DNA from: Paramesorhizobium endophyticum
GTDB lineage: Bacteria; Pseudomonadota; Alphaproteobacteria; Rhizobiales; Rhizobiaceae
Direction of reading: 5' to 3'
Assembly (NCBI RefSeq): GCF_014640615.1
Contig: NZ_BMHH01000016.1
Coordinates: 1 to 64,000 of the forward strand
Length of the DNA stretch: 64,000 bases
Below the pieces are notes generated by a model. The model was not told where the DNA came from. It searched no databases and was given only the letters and a program-made list of their open reading frames with translations. Positions 35,761 to 44,793 of this stretch are shown piece by piece (the first letter of the stretch is position 1; each line of letters starts with the position of its first letter). The translations under genes and the position numbers were made by a program.

Positions 35761-35796
35761 TGCGGAAAACAAAAACGGCAGCCCAGGGCTGCCGTT
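35761..35796 (-). terminator. intrinsic terminator immediately after rpsP
   Basis: AACGGCAGCCC (35774-35784) and GGGCTGCCGTT (35786-35796) form a perfect 11-bp stem. Read on the minus strand the stem is followed by TTTGTTTTCC. It lies about 26 bases past the rpsP stop codon, ending the ffh-chorismate mutase-rpsP unit. Confidence 0.9.
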
Positions 35797-35821
35797 CGAT
35801 ATATGGATATGAGGGGGCGAA

Positions 35822-36205
35822 TTATTCGCCGGCGGACTCGGCGGCAGCAGCGGCGGCCTTGGCGGCGGCTTCTTCCTCGGCCTGCTTGGCCAGAGCGATA
35901 CGCTCCTGAGCTTTCTTGCCCGGAACAGCCTTTTCCGGGTTGCTGCGGGCCGGGCGCTTGGCAAGGCCGGCCTGGTCGAGGAAGCGCAGCACGCGGTCGG
36001 TCGGCTGTGCGCCGTGGGAGAGCCAATGCTTCACGCGGTCGGCGTCGATGGTGATGCGCTCGGCATCCTTCGGCAGCGTCGGGTTCCAGGCGCCGATCTT
36101 TTCGATGAAGCGGCCATCGCGCGGGGCGCGCACGTCGGCGATGACGATGTGGTAGTAAGGACGCTTCTTCGAGCCCGCGCGGGCCAGACGGATTTTCAAC
36201 GACAT
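35822..36205 (-). CDS. rpsP: 30S ribosomal protein S16
   Basis: Component of the small ribosomal subunit, 127 residues. The conserved core is plain: [40 protein letters not shown] and [20 protein letters not shown]. The C-terminus carries an Ala/Glu/Lys-rich tail (about residues 95-127), usual in alphaproteobacteria. It is the last gene of the unit with ffh and chorismate mutase, and is followed directly by a terminator; rimM and trmD, which normally follow, are not present in this window. Confidence 0.97.
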   Translation of the reverse strand: MSLKIRLARAGSKKRPYYHIVIADVRAPRDGRFIEKIGAWNPTLPKDAERITIDADRVKHWLSHGAQPTDRVLRFLDQAGLAKRPARSNPEKAVPGKKAQERIALAKQAEEEAAAKAAAAAAESAGE

Positions 36206-36252
36206 TTCATTCTCCTGTTCGTTTGTTTAGCGGCCGTTCGCATTTGTTTTCC

Positions 36253-36296
36253 GCATAGTCTTGTCCGAAAAGTCTATCAACTTTTCGGGATTATGC
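36253..36296. repeat. palindromic repeat family F (copy F2) at the chorismate mutase 3' end
   Basis: GCATAGTC and GATTATGC form outer arms, and CCGAAAAGT / ACTTTTCGG a perfect inner 9-bp stem. The same TTGTCCGAAAAGTCT core is in copy F1. It overlaps the last codons of the chorismate mutase gene. Confidence 0.75.
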
Positions 36297-36588
36297 GGGC
36301 GGCAGCGGTGTTTTCGTGATGCCTGATCACTTCCTTGATGATGAAGTTCAGGAACTTCTCGGCGAAATCGGGGTCGAGGCTCGCGTCTTGAGCCAGACGG
36401 CGCAGCCGCTCGACCTGGGTTTTCTCCCGCGCAGGATCTGCGGGGGGGAGATTATGCTCGGCCTTCAACACGCCCACCGCCTTGGTGCAACGGAAGCGCT
36501 CGGCGAGCATATGGATGAGCGCAGCGTCGATATTGTCGATCGAGGCGCGCAAGGCGGCGAGTTCGGCGGGCACTGTCTTGTCGTTCAT
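36277..36588 (-). CDS. chorismate mutase, AroQ class
   Basis: Rearranges chorismate to prephenate on the way to phenylalanine and tyrosine. The protein of 103 residues fits the single-domain AroQ helical fold: LAALRASIDNIDAALIHMLA, ERFRCTKAVGVLKAEHNLPP and DPAREKTQVERLRRLAQD carry the expected active-site Arg/Lys positions. An in-frame GTG nine bases upstream overlaps the ffh stop (GTGA) and is an alternative start. The last codons (IIPKS) are encoded by repeat F2. It sits between ffh and rpsP, the usual order in this bacterial group. Confidence 0.92.
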   Translation of the reverse strand: MNDKTVPAELAALRASIDNIDAALIHMLAERFRCTKAVGVLKAEHNLPPADPAREKTQVERLRRLAQDASLDPDFAEKFLNFIIKEVIRHHENTAAARIIPKS

Positions 36589-36593
36589 GGCCG

Positions 36594-38174
36594 TCACTTC
36601 TTCTTCGGCAGGCCGGGAAGGCCGCTCAGTCCAGCACCTCGGCCACCCAGGCCCGGCAACTTCGGTCCGCCAAGACCGGGGAGGCCGCCGCCGGGCAGGC
36701 CCGGAAAGCCGCCGCCCTTGGTGAGGCCCGCCGCTTCCGCCTGCTTGGCGAGCGCTTCAAGCTGCTTGGGGTCCATATTCGAAAGGTCGGGCATTCCGCC
36801 CATGCCGCCCATGCCGCCAAGGCCCATCTTGCCGGCAAGGCCGCCCATCATCTGCTTCATGATGCCGCCCTTGCCCTTGCCGCCCATGGCTTTCATCATG
36901 TCGGCCATCTGGCGGTGCATCTTCAGCAGCTTGTTGATGTCGGCGGCGCTGGTGCCGGAGCCCTTGGCGATGCGCTGCTTGCGGCTGTGCTTCAAGATGT
37001 CCGGGTTGGTGCGCTCCGCCGCCGTCATCGAGCCGATGATGGCGAGCTGCCGCTTGAACAGCGAATCGTCGAGCCCCGCGGCGGCGACCTGATCCTTCAT
37101 CTTGGCCATGCCGGGCATCATGCCCATGATGCCGCCCATGCCGCCCAATTTCTGCATCTGGCGCAGCTGGTCGGCAAGGTCGTTCAGGTCGAACTTGCCC
37201 GACTGCATCTTCTTCGCCATCGCCGCCGCCTGTTCGGCGTCGATGTTTTCGGCGGCCTTCTCGACCAGCGAGACGATGTCGCCCATGCCGAGGATGCGGT
37301 CGGCGATGCGGCGTGGGTAGAATTCCTCCAGCGCATCCATCTTTTCGCCGGTGCCGATGAGCTTGATAGGCTTGCCGGTGACGGCGCGCATGGAGAGGGC
37401 CGCGCCGCCGCGCCCGTCCCCGTCCATGCGGGTGAGCACGATGCCTGATATGCCGACGCGCTCGTCGAAGGAACGGGCGAGGTTGACGGCGTCCTGGCCG
37501 GTCAGGCTGTCCGCGACGAGCAGGATTTCATGCGGATTGGCCGTCTTCCTGATGTCGGCCATCTCGACCATCAGGGGCTCGTCGATATGGGTGCGGCCGG
37601 CGGTGTCGAGGATAACCACATCATGCGCGCCGAGCTTTGCCGCCTGCACGGCGCGCGCCGCAATCTCCACCGGCGACTGGCCGTTTATTATGGGCAGCGT
37701 GTCGATGCCTGTCTGGATGCCGAGCTGGCGCAGCTGCTCCTGCGCGGCGGGCCTGCGCGTATCGAGCGAGGCCATCAGCACCTTTTTCTTCTGCCGCTCG
37801 GAAAGGCGCTTGGCGATCTTGCCCGTGGTGGTGGTCTTGCCGGAGCCCTGCAGGCCAACCATCATGATGACAACAGGGGCGGAGGCGTTGAGGTCAATCG
37901 TGACGCCTTCGGCGCCCAGCATCTCGACCAGCTCGTCATGGACGATCTTGACGACCATCTGGCCGGGCTTGATGCTTTTGAGGATCGCCGCGCCGACGGC
38001 CTTTTCGCGGACGCGGTCGGTGAAGGAACGCACCACGTCGAGCGCGACGTCAGCCTCGATCAGCGCGCGGCGCACTTCACGCAGCGCCGCCGAAACGTCC
38101 TGCTCGGACAGGGCGCCGCGGCCGGTGAGGCCGTTCAATATCGCGCCCAAGCGCTCCTGTAGCGTTTCAAACAT
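36594..38174 (-). CDS. ffh: signal recognition particle protein Ffh
   Basis: GTPase that binds signal sequences and the SRP RNA to deliver nascent membrane proteins. The 526-residue protein has the N domain, then the G domain with GLQGSGKTTTTGKIAKRL near 107, VLMASLDTRRPAAQEQL, VVILDTAGRTHIDEPL and TRMDGDGRGGAALS, and a methionine-rich M domain from about 330 (MGGIMGMMPGMAKMKDQVAA) with an unusually glycine/methionine-rich tail. AAGGG before the ATG is the likely SD. The approximately 190-base leader contains a strongly structured region and a good promoter (see 38225-38401). Confidence 0.97.
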   Translation of the reverse strand: MFETLQERLGAILNGLTGRGALSEQDVSAALREVRRALIEADVALDVVRSFTDRVREKAVGAAILKSIKPGQMVVKIVHDELVEMLGAEGVTIDLNASAPVVIMMVGLQGSGKTTTTGKIAKRLSERQKKKVLMASLDTRRPAAQEQLRQLGIQTGIDTLPIINGQSPVEIAARAVQAAKLGAHDVVILDTAGRTHIDEPLMVEMADIRKTANPHEILLVADSLTGQDAVNLARSFDERVGISGIVLTRMDGDGRGGAALSMRAVTGKPIKLIGTGEKMDALEEFYPRRIADRILGMGDIVSLVEKAAENIDAEQAAAMAKKMQSGKFDLNDLADQLRQMQKLGGMGGIMGMMPGMAKMKDQVAAAGLDDSLFKRQLAIIGSMTAAERTNPDILKHSRKQRIAKGSGTSAADINKLLKMHRQMADMMKAMGGKGKGGIMKQMMGGLAGKMGLGGMGGMGGMPDLSNMDPKQLEALAKQAEAAGLTKGGGFPGLPGGGLPGLGGPKLPGLGGRGAGLSGLPGLPKKK

Positions 38175-38224
38175 CCGTTTTCCCTTTTACCTTCGCGAAT
38201 TATCGCACAAGGTAGGCTATTCCC

Positions 38225-38366
38225 CGCAAAAGCCCAAGGGCCTGAACCAGCCCAAAGCAGAACGGCACCCGAGGGCGCATTGCGCTGTCGGGTGTGGACC
38301 TCCGGGATCTGTTTACACCAAATGGGTCCCGGTCGGCTGCTCGAGTCTTGGGCTCGTCGCGGAGTT
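38225..38366 (-). ncRNA. structured leader or small RNA candidate upstream of ffh
   Basis: On the minus strand the segment can close with AGCCCAA (38354-38348) pairing TTGGGCT (38255-38249). Inside it are a hairpin with CACCCGA / TCGGGTG arms (38266-38294) and one with CCGGGA / TCCCGG arms (38302-38332), plus a short GCAG/CTGC stem. A second TTGGGCT at 38237-38231, followed by TTTTGCGGGG, offers an alternative partner. It lacks the conserved GGAA-tetraloop motif of SRP RNA and I cannot match it to a named family. It may be a 5' leader or a separate sRNA. Confidence 0.5.
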
Positions 38367-38372
38367 CTCGCG

Positions 38373-38401
38373 CTTAAAAAGCAAAATGAACGAAAAGTCA
38401 A
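38373..38401 (-). promoter_or_regulatory. sigma-70-type promoter for the ffh leader
   Basis: On the minus strand TTGACT (38401-38396) is followed after 17 bases by TTTAAG (38378-38373). This places the transcript start near 38366, just before the structured segment. The remaining bases 38402-38591, up to the transglycosylase gene on the other strand, show no further feature I can support. Confidence 0.6.
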
Positions 38402-38591
38402 TTGTTTCGGTGACAGAACATGGGCCATGCGAAGTGTTGCGCGAAAACCGCTAGGCGGCAAAAGCTTGAGAATGGGGCCGTTTCCGGCTCCATCCGCTGC
38501 CCGTTCCGGCTTGGATTGCGCAATTTCCTCGTGTATTTCCCGCTTTCAGCCGGACTTGAAGCAACAGAATCGACCAATCGAGGAGAATATG

Positions 38592-39419
38592 ATGGCACGC
38601 TTGTTCCGCAAGGGCAGCATGGGCTTGGGTTTAGCTGGGCTTTTGACCGCTTTCATGGCGCCGGTTGCCGCTGCTCAGGCAGCGCAATGCGGAAACACCG
38701 CCGCGGGCTATCCGGCCTGGGTGCAGCAGTTCAAGCAGGAAGCGGCGGCGCAGGGCGTCAGCCGCAATGCGCTGGGTGCGCTCGACGGCACGCAATACGC
38801 CACCAAGACGATCTATGCCGACCGTAACCAGAAGAGCTTCAAGCTTTCGCTCGACGAGTTCATGAGGAAACGGGGCGCGGATACGATCGTCAATCGCGGG
38901 CGGAAGCTGAAGCAGCAGAACGCCGCCCTCTTCGCCAGCATCGAAAAGCGCTATGGCGTACCCGCCGGGCCGCTGATCGCGATCTGGGGCATGGAAACCG
39001 GCTTCGGCGCCTTCATGGGCAACCAGAACACGCTTTCCGCCGTGGCGACGCTCGCCTATGACTGCCGCCGCTCCGATTACTTCACCAACCAGCTCTATGC
39101 GGCGCTGAAGCTCATCGACCGGGGCGATTTAAGCCCCTCGGCGGTCGGCGCGGCGCATGGCGAGATCGGCCAGACGCAGTTCCTGCCCGCCAATGTGCTC
39201 AAATTCGGCGTTGATGGCGACGGCAGCGGCCATATCGACATGGCGCGTTCCAAGGCCGATGCCCTTGCATCGACGGCGAATTTCCTCGTTGGCCATGGCT
39301 GGCAGCGCGGCGCAGGCTACCAGCCGGGCGAGCCCAATTTCACCGCTCTCCAGGGCTGGAACGACGCCAGCGTCTACCAACGGGCGATTGCGATCATCGG
39401 GAAGAAGATCGACGGGTAG
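38592..39419 (+). CDS. lytic murein transglycosylase, MltB-like (SLT_2 family)
   Basis: A 275-residue exported enzyme that cleaves peptidoglycan glycosidic bonds to form 1,6-anhydro ends. A signal peptide (residues 1 to about 30, ending AAAQAA) precedes the catalytic domain with LIAIWGMETGFGAFMGNQNT near 138 (catalytic Glu), TLAYDCRRSDYFTNQLYAAL and AAHGEIGQTQFLPANVLKFG, all hallmarks of family 3 lytic transglycosylases. AGGAG lies six bases before the chosen ATG. It is shorter than E. coli MltB and has no lipobox, so it is probably soluble and periplasmic. Divergent from ffh. Confidence 0.93.
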   Translation: MARLFRKGSMGLGLAGLLTAFMAPVAAAQAAQCGNTAAGYPAWVQQFKQEAAAQGVSRNALGALDGTQYATKTIYADRNQKSFKLSLDEFMRKRGADTIVNRGRKLKQQNAALFASIEKRYGVPAGPLIAIWGMETGFGAFMGNQNTLSAVATLAYDCRRSDYFTNQLYAALKLIDRGDLSPSAVGAAHGEIGQTQFLPANVLKFGVDGDGSGHIDMARSKADALASTANFLVGHGWQRGAGYQPGEPNFTALQGWNDASVYQRAIAIIGKKIDG

Positions 39420-39447
39420 ATAAATAACAGGTCAGCCTCATAAGTTC

Positions 39448-39474
39448 GGCGGGACGCAGCAGCGCGGTCCCGCC
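39448..39474. terminator. bidirectional hairpin between convergent genes
   Basis: GGCGGGAC (39448-39455) and GTCCCGCC (39467-39474) form a perfect 8-bp stem with an 11-base loop, located in the 80 bases between the convergent transglycosylase and SDR genes. No strong T tract follows on either strand. Confidence 0.5.
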
Positions 39475-39499
39475 AACGCTTCTTACATAATCTCCCGGC

Positions 39500-40276
39500 T
39501 CACCAGCACGTATACCCCCCATCAGCCAGCACGATCGACCCCGTCAGCAGGCTCGCAGCATCCGATGCAAGGAAATGCACGACCGAGGCGATCTCATCCG
39601 GCTGGCCGACGCGGCCCATCGGGGTCATCTCCAGCCATGTCTTGTACATGTCCGGATTCTCCTTGATTCCGAAGGCGGTGAGCGGCGTTTCGATATAGGT
39701 TGGCGCGACGGCATTGACGCGCACGCCGCGGGCGGCCCATTCGGCGGCGAGCGACTTGGTCAAATGATGCACCGCCGCCTTGGAGGCATTGTAGAAGGCT
39801 TGCGGCTGCGGCTTGTTGACGATGAAGCCAGACATCGAGCCGATATTGACGATCGCACCCTTGCCCTGACCAAGCATTTGCCGCCCGAAGGCGCGGCAGC
39901 ACCAGAACAGGCCATCGACATTCACATCCATATGGAAGCGCCAATGCTCGTCGGTCGTGTCCTCGGCGCGCACATCGCTCACCGCCACACCGGCATTGTT
40001 GACCAGAATATCGACGCGGCCATGCTGCTTGACGACATCAGCGGCGACCGCGTCCACATCCCCGGACTTCGTCACGTCAAGCGTCACGCCATGCGCCTTC
40101 AGCCCGAGCTTCTGCAATTCCGCGATGCTCGCCTCCACGCGGTCGGGCAGCATTTCGGCGACGATGACGGTCGCGCCCGCCTCTCCCAGCGCCCGCGCGC
40201 AGGCCGCGCCGATGCCCTGCCCGCCTCCGGTCACCACCGCCACGCGTCCGTCGAGTTTCAGCTTGTCCATATACAT
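39500..40276 (-). CDS. short-chain polyol dehydrogenase (SDR family)
   Basis: A 258-residue classical SDR: GRVAVVTGGGQGIGAACARA (Rossmann glycine motif near 13), DILVNNAGVAVSDV, VNIGSMSGFIVNKPQPQAFY and NASKAAVHHLTKSLAAEWAA (catalytic Ser, Tyr, Lys). The SGFIVNKPQPQ region resembles arabinitol- and galactitol-type dehydrogenases. It is last in an operon with a complete polyol-type ABC importer, so it probably oxidises the imported sugar alcohol to a ketose (inference). An alternative ATG lies two codons inside the chosen start. Confidence 0.88.
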   Translation of the reverse strand: MYMDKLKLDGRVAVVTGGGQGIGAACARALGEAGATVIVAEMLPDRVEASIAELQKLGLKAHGVTLDVTKSGDVDAVAADVVKQHGRVDILVNNAGVAVSDVRAEDTTDEHWRFHMDVNVDGLFWCCRAFGRQMLGQGKGAIVNIGSMSGFIVNKPQPQAFYNASKAAVHHLTKSLAAEWAARGVRVNAVAPTYIETPLTAFGIKENPDMYKTWLEMTPMGRVGQPDEIASVVHFLASDAASLLTGSIVLADGGYTCW

Positions 40277-40367
40277 GTCGTCTGCTCTTTCATTCCATGA
40301 AGACTGTTGCAGCCGGCCTTGGGATACCGGCATCATTTCCACGCAATTCCGGGCAGAATTGCTTTGC

Positions 40368-41366
<999 letters not shown>

Positions 41367-41378
41367 GAAACCCTCCCT

Positions 41379-42209
41379 TTATTTTACAGCGCCAAACGTC
41401 AAACCGCGCACCAATTGCCGCTGCGAGAACCAGCCGAGCACGAGGATCGGCGCGATGGCGAGCGTCGAAGCGGCTGATAGCTTGGCCCAGAACAGCCCCT
41501 CCGGGCTCGAATAGGAGGCGATGAAGGCGCTGAGCGGCGCGGCGTTGGCGGCGGAAAGGTTCAGCGTCCAGAACGCCTCGTTCCACGCCAGTATGATGTT
41601 GAGCAGCAGCGTCGAGGCGATGCCCGGCACCGCCATCGGCGTCAGCACATGGACGATCTCTTTCATGAGCGACGCGCCATCCATGCGCGCGGCTTCCAGT
41701 ATCTCGCCCGGTATTTCCTTGAAATAGGTGTAGAGCATCCAGACGATGATCGGCAGGTTGATCATGGTCAGCACGATGACAAGGCCGAGCCGCGTATCGA
41801 GCAGCCCCCAATCACGGAAGACGAGATAGATCGGCACCAGCACGCCCACCGGCGGCAGCATCTTGGTGGAGAGCATCCACATCAGGATGTCCTTGGTGCG
41901 CTTGGTCGGCGAGAAAGCCATCGCCCAGGCGGCGGGAATGGCGATTGCAAGGCCGATCAGCGTCGAGCCGAAGGAGACGATCACCGAGTTCATCACATGC
42001 TTGAAATAGTCGGAGCGGCTCTGCACCTCGGCATAGGAATGCAGCGTCCAGTCGAAGAACAGAAAATGCGGCGGCGAGGCGATGGCCTCGCCCTCCGTCT
42101 TGAAGCTGGTCAGCACCGTCCAGAGGATCGGGAAGAAGATCACGAAGCCGACGACCCAGCCGATGACGGTGAAGACAATCTTGCGGCGGGGGGATATTGC
42201 GCGGGCCAT
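41379..42209 (-). CDS. polyol/sugar ABC transporter permease (MalG-like)
   Basis: Inner-membrane subunit, 276 residues with six predicted helices. The EAA loop EAARMDGASLMKEIVHVLTP near 190 contacts the ATPase. FGSTLIGLAIAIPAAWAMAF and the C-terminal [11 protein letters not shown] are typical of MalG/SmoG-like proteins. It starts three bases after the other permease gene ends, so the two are translationally coupled. Confidence 0.92.
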   Translation of the reverse strand: MARAISPRRKIVFTVIGWVVGFVIFFPILWTVLTSFKTEGEAIASPPHFLFFDWTLHSYAEVQSRSDYFKHVMNSVIVSFGSTLIGLAIAIPAAWAMAFSPTKRTKDILMWMLSTKMLPPVGVLVPIYLVFRDWGLLDTRLGLVIVLTMINLPIIVWMLYTYFKEIPGEILEAARMDGASLMKEIVHVLTPMAVPGIASTLLLNIILAWNEAFWTLNLSAANAAPLSAFIASYSSPEGLFWAKLSAASTLAIAPILVLGWFSQRQLVRGLTFGAVK

Positions 42210-42212
42210 GGG

Positions 42213-43085
42213 TCACGCCTCCAGATTCTTGCCGATGAGGCGGATGAGGAAGATGGCGACGATATTGGCGAGCACCACCGCCACGATGCCGCCCGCGGAC
42301 GCCCCGCCCACATCGAACTGCAACAGCGCCTGCGCATAGACGAGATAGGTGATGTTGGTGCTCGCATTGCCCGGCCCGCCATTGGTGGTGACGAGGATTT
42401 CGGCGAAGACACTGAGCAGGAAGATCGTCTCGATCAGCACCACCACCGTCATGGCGCGGGAGAGATGCGGCAGCACGATATAGATGAAGCGCGAGACCGG
42501 CCCTGCCCCATCCATCTCCGCAGCCTCTTTCTGCTCCTCATCGAGCGATTGCAGCGCGGTCAAGAGGATGAGCGTGGCGAAGGGCAGCCATTGCCAGGCG
42601 ACAATCATCGTCACCGAAAATAGCGGCCAATTGTTGAGCCAGTCCACCGGCTGCAAGCCCAGCGCCCGCGCGATCTCAGCGAAGATGCCATAGACCGGGT
42701 GCATCAGCATGTTCTTCCAGACGAGCGCCGAAACGGTCGGCATGACGAAGAACGGCGCGATGACAAGCAGCCGCACGATGCCCTGCCCGAAGAATGGCTG
42801 GTCGAGCAGCAGCGCCAGCAGCGTCCCGCCGACGATGGTGATAAGCAGGACTCCGCCCACCAGCAGCAGCGTGTTGATAAGCGCCGTGCCGAAAGCCGGA
42901 TCGGTGAGGAAATAGGTATAATTGAGCGTCCCCGCCCATTCCTCCATCCCCGGCATCAGCAGATTATACCGCAGGAACGAGAAATAGAGTGTCATGACCA
43001 GCGGCACGATCATCCACAGGAAGAGCAGGACGACGGCCGGTGTCATCATCAGGCGCGCGGCGGACCGCGTTTGCAGCGTTGCCAT
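42213..43085 (-). CDS. polyol/sugar ABC transporter permease (MalF-like)
   Basis: Second permease, 290 residues with six helices. SAARLMMTPAVVLLFLWMIV starts the first helix, LLVIAPFFVMPTVSALVWKN lies near 125, and the EAA loop EAAEMDGAGPVSRFIYIVLP near 200. The start ATG (MATLQTRS) gives the normal family N-terminus; the frame is open upstream into repeat C2 but is not conserved-looking. SD is weak. A 250-base gap filled by repeat C2 separates it from the binding-protein gene. Confidence 0.92.
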   Translation of the reverse strand: MATLQTRSAARLMMTPAVVLLFLWMIVPLVMTLYFSFLRYNLLMPGMEEWAGTLNYTYFLTDPAFGTALINTLLLVGGVLLITIVGGTLLALLLDQPFFGQGIVRLLVIAPFFVMPTVSALVWKNMLMHPVYGIFAEIARALGLQPVDWLNNWPLFSVTMIVAWQWLPFATLILLTALQSLDEEQKEAAEMDGAGPVSRFIYIVLPHLSRAMTVVVLIETIFLLSVFAEILVTTNGGPGNASTNITYLVYAQALLQFDVGGASAGGIVAVVLANIVAIFLIRLIGKNLEA

Positions 43086-43140
43086 GGGTGTGGTCCCATT
43101 CTTTTCAGCAAAACAAAACGGTGGACTGACGGGCTTCCAC

Positions 43141-43326
43141 CAAGCGCCCTCGTCCTTCGAGGCTCGCTCTCCACTGACCATTCGCCAAGCTCACGGTCAG
43201 TGGAGAGCGAGCACCTCAGGATGAGGGCTACTGGGGCGCTGCGGCCCTTCACCCTCATGGTGAGGTGTGAATGGAGCGCAGCGGAATAAGCCTCGAACCA
43301 CGAGGGTGAAGGGCCGCAGCGCTCCA
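43141..43326. repeat. palindromic repeat family C (copy C2) between binding protein and permease
   Basis: GCTCTCCACTGACC and GGTCAGTGGAGAGC near 43163-43207 form a 14-bp stem. It is flanked by CCTTCGAGGCTCG / ACCTCAGGATGAGGGC blocks and then GGTGAGGTGTGAATGGAGCG with CCTCGAACCACGAGGGTGAA, all shared with C1. The terminal GGGCCGCAGCGCTCC also pairs with GGGGCGCTGCGGCCC upstream of it. Confidence 0.85.
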
Positions 43327-43333
43327 GCTTCAG

Positions 43334-44650
43334 CTACTTAATATACCCGCCCTTCGTCATCTCGCGCTCGCTCAGCTGCTGCGAATTCTTCAGCGCCTGG
43401 TCGACCGTGACCTGCCCCGCGAGCGCCGCCGAGAATTGCTGGCCGACCGCCGTGCCAAGTCCCTGGAACTCGGGAATGGCGACGAACTGCACGCCAACAT
43501 AAGGCACCGGCTTCACCGTCGGCTTGGTCGGATCGGCGGCGTTGATCGATTCGAGCGTCATCTTGGCAAAGGGCGCGACCTTCAAATAGTCCGCGTTCCC
43601 ATAGAGCGAGGTCCGGGTGCCGGGAGGCACGTTGAGCCAGCCATCCTTGGACGCGACGAGGTTGAGATAATCCTTGCTCGTCGCCCAGTTGATGAATTTC
43701 TCCGCCGCTTCGGTTTTCTGCGAACCCGACGGGATCGCCAGCGTCCACGCCCACAGCCAGTTGCCCCGCTTGCCCAGGCCCTTGTCCGGGGCGAGCGCGA
43801 AGGCAACCTTGTCCGCGACTTTCGATTCCTTGGGGTCGCTCACGAAGGACGCCGCCACGGTCGCGTCGATCCACATGGCGCATTTGCCGGTCTGGAACAG
43901 CGCCAGATTCTCATTAAAGCCGTTGGAGGAGGCTCCCGGAGGGCCGGCATCCTTCATCAGATTGACGTAATAATCGAGCGTCGCCTTCCATTCCGGCTGG
44001 TCGAATTGAGGCTTCCAGTTTTCATCGAACCAGCGCGCGCCGAAGGAATTGGACATGGCGGTGAGCAGCGCCATGTTCTCGCCCCAGCCCGCCTTGCCGC
44101 GCAAGCAGATGCCGTACTGCTCTTTGCTCTTGTCGGTCAGCTTGCGGGCGGCTTCGCCCACGAAATCCCAGGTCGGCGCATCGGGCATCTTCAGCCCCGC
44201 CGCATCGAACAGATCCTTGCGATACATGACGAACGAGCTCTCGCCATAGAACGGCGCGGCATAGAGCTTGCCATCCTGCGTCAGGCCGCCGCGAATGTGG
44301 GGCAGGATATCGTCGGCGTCGTAATTTTTGTCCGCCACCAGCTTGTCGAGCGGCAGAAGCCAGCCCTGCTTGGCCCAAATCGGCACTTCGTAGGTGCCGA
44401 TGGTCATGATGTCGTACTGGCCGCCCTTGGTGGCGATGTCGGTGGTGACGCGCTGGCGCAGCACATTCTCCTCCAGCACCACCCATTGCAGGTCGATGCC
44501 GGGGTTCTTCGCCTTGAAGTCGTCGCTGAGCTTCTGCATGCGCACCATGTCGCCATTGTTGACCGTGGCGATCGTCAGCGTCTCGGCCTTGGCGAAGCCT
44601 GCCATCGCAATAACCGAACAGGCTCCCAGCATCAGGGATTTCAATCTCAT
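43334..44650 (-). CDS. polyol/sugar ABC transporter substrate-binding protein
   Basis: Periplasmic binding protein of 438 residues, MalE/SmoE-like. The signal peptide MRLKSLMLGACSVIAMAGFA is cleaved near AKAE; ETLTIATVNNGDMVRMQKLS, GGQYDIMTIGTYEVPIWAKQ and GWLLPLDKLVADKNYDADDI match the sorbitol/mannitol-type solute-binding group. GGGAGG five bases before the ATG is a strong SD. It is the first gene of the importer operon, and a large hairpin element follows it. A polyol substrate is inferred from the family and the downstream dehydrogenase. Confidence 0.9.
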   Translation of the reverse strand: MRLKSLMLGACSVIAMAGFAKAETLTIATVNNGDMVRMQKLSDDFKAKNPGIDLQWVVLEENVLRQRVTTDIATKGGQYDIMTIGTYEVPIWAKQGWLLPLDKLVADKNYDADDILPHIRGGLTQDGKLYAAPFYGESSFVMYRKDLFDAAGLKMPDAPTWDFVGEAARKLTDKSKEQYGICLRGKAGWGENMALLTAMSNSFGARWFDENWKPQFDQPEWKATLDYYVNLMKDAGPPGASSNGFNENLALFQTGKCAMWIDATVAASFVSDPKESKVADKVAFALAPDKGLGKRGNWLWAWTLAIPSGSQKTEAAEKFINWATSKDYLNLVASKDGWLNVPPGTRTSLYGNADYLKVAPFAKMTLESINAADPTKPTVKPVPYVGVQFVAIPEFQGLGTAVGQQFSAALAGQVTVDQALKNSQQLSEREMTKGGYIK

Positions 44651-44793
44651 GTGTCCCTCCCAAAACAGTAGAGAATTGTGCGCCCCGAGGCGGAGCGCAC
44701 CAGGGCATTTGCCCTCGATATGAGCAATTACTCATTAAATGGCGAAAACTGTCAAGCCCCATTCGTCGCGGCAATGCAGCATAAAAGTCTGGC

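Noticed and set aside
38225-38366. SRP RNA (ffs) or 6S RNA upstream of ffh
   Set aside because: The conserved SRP GGAAGG tetraloop region with GCAGCC is missing, and I cannot recognise 6S features; kept only as an unnamed structured candidate.
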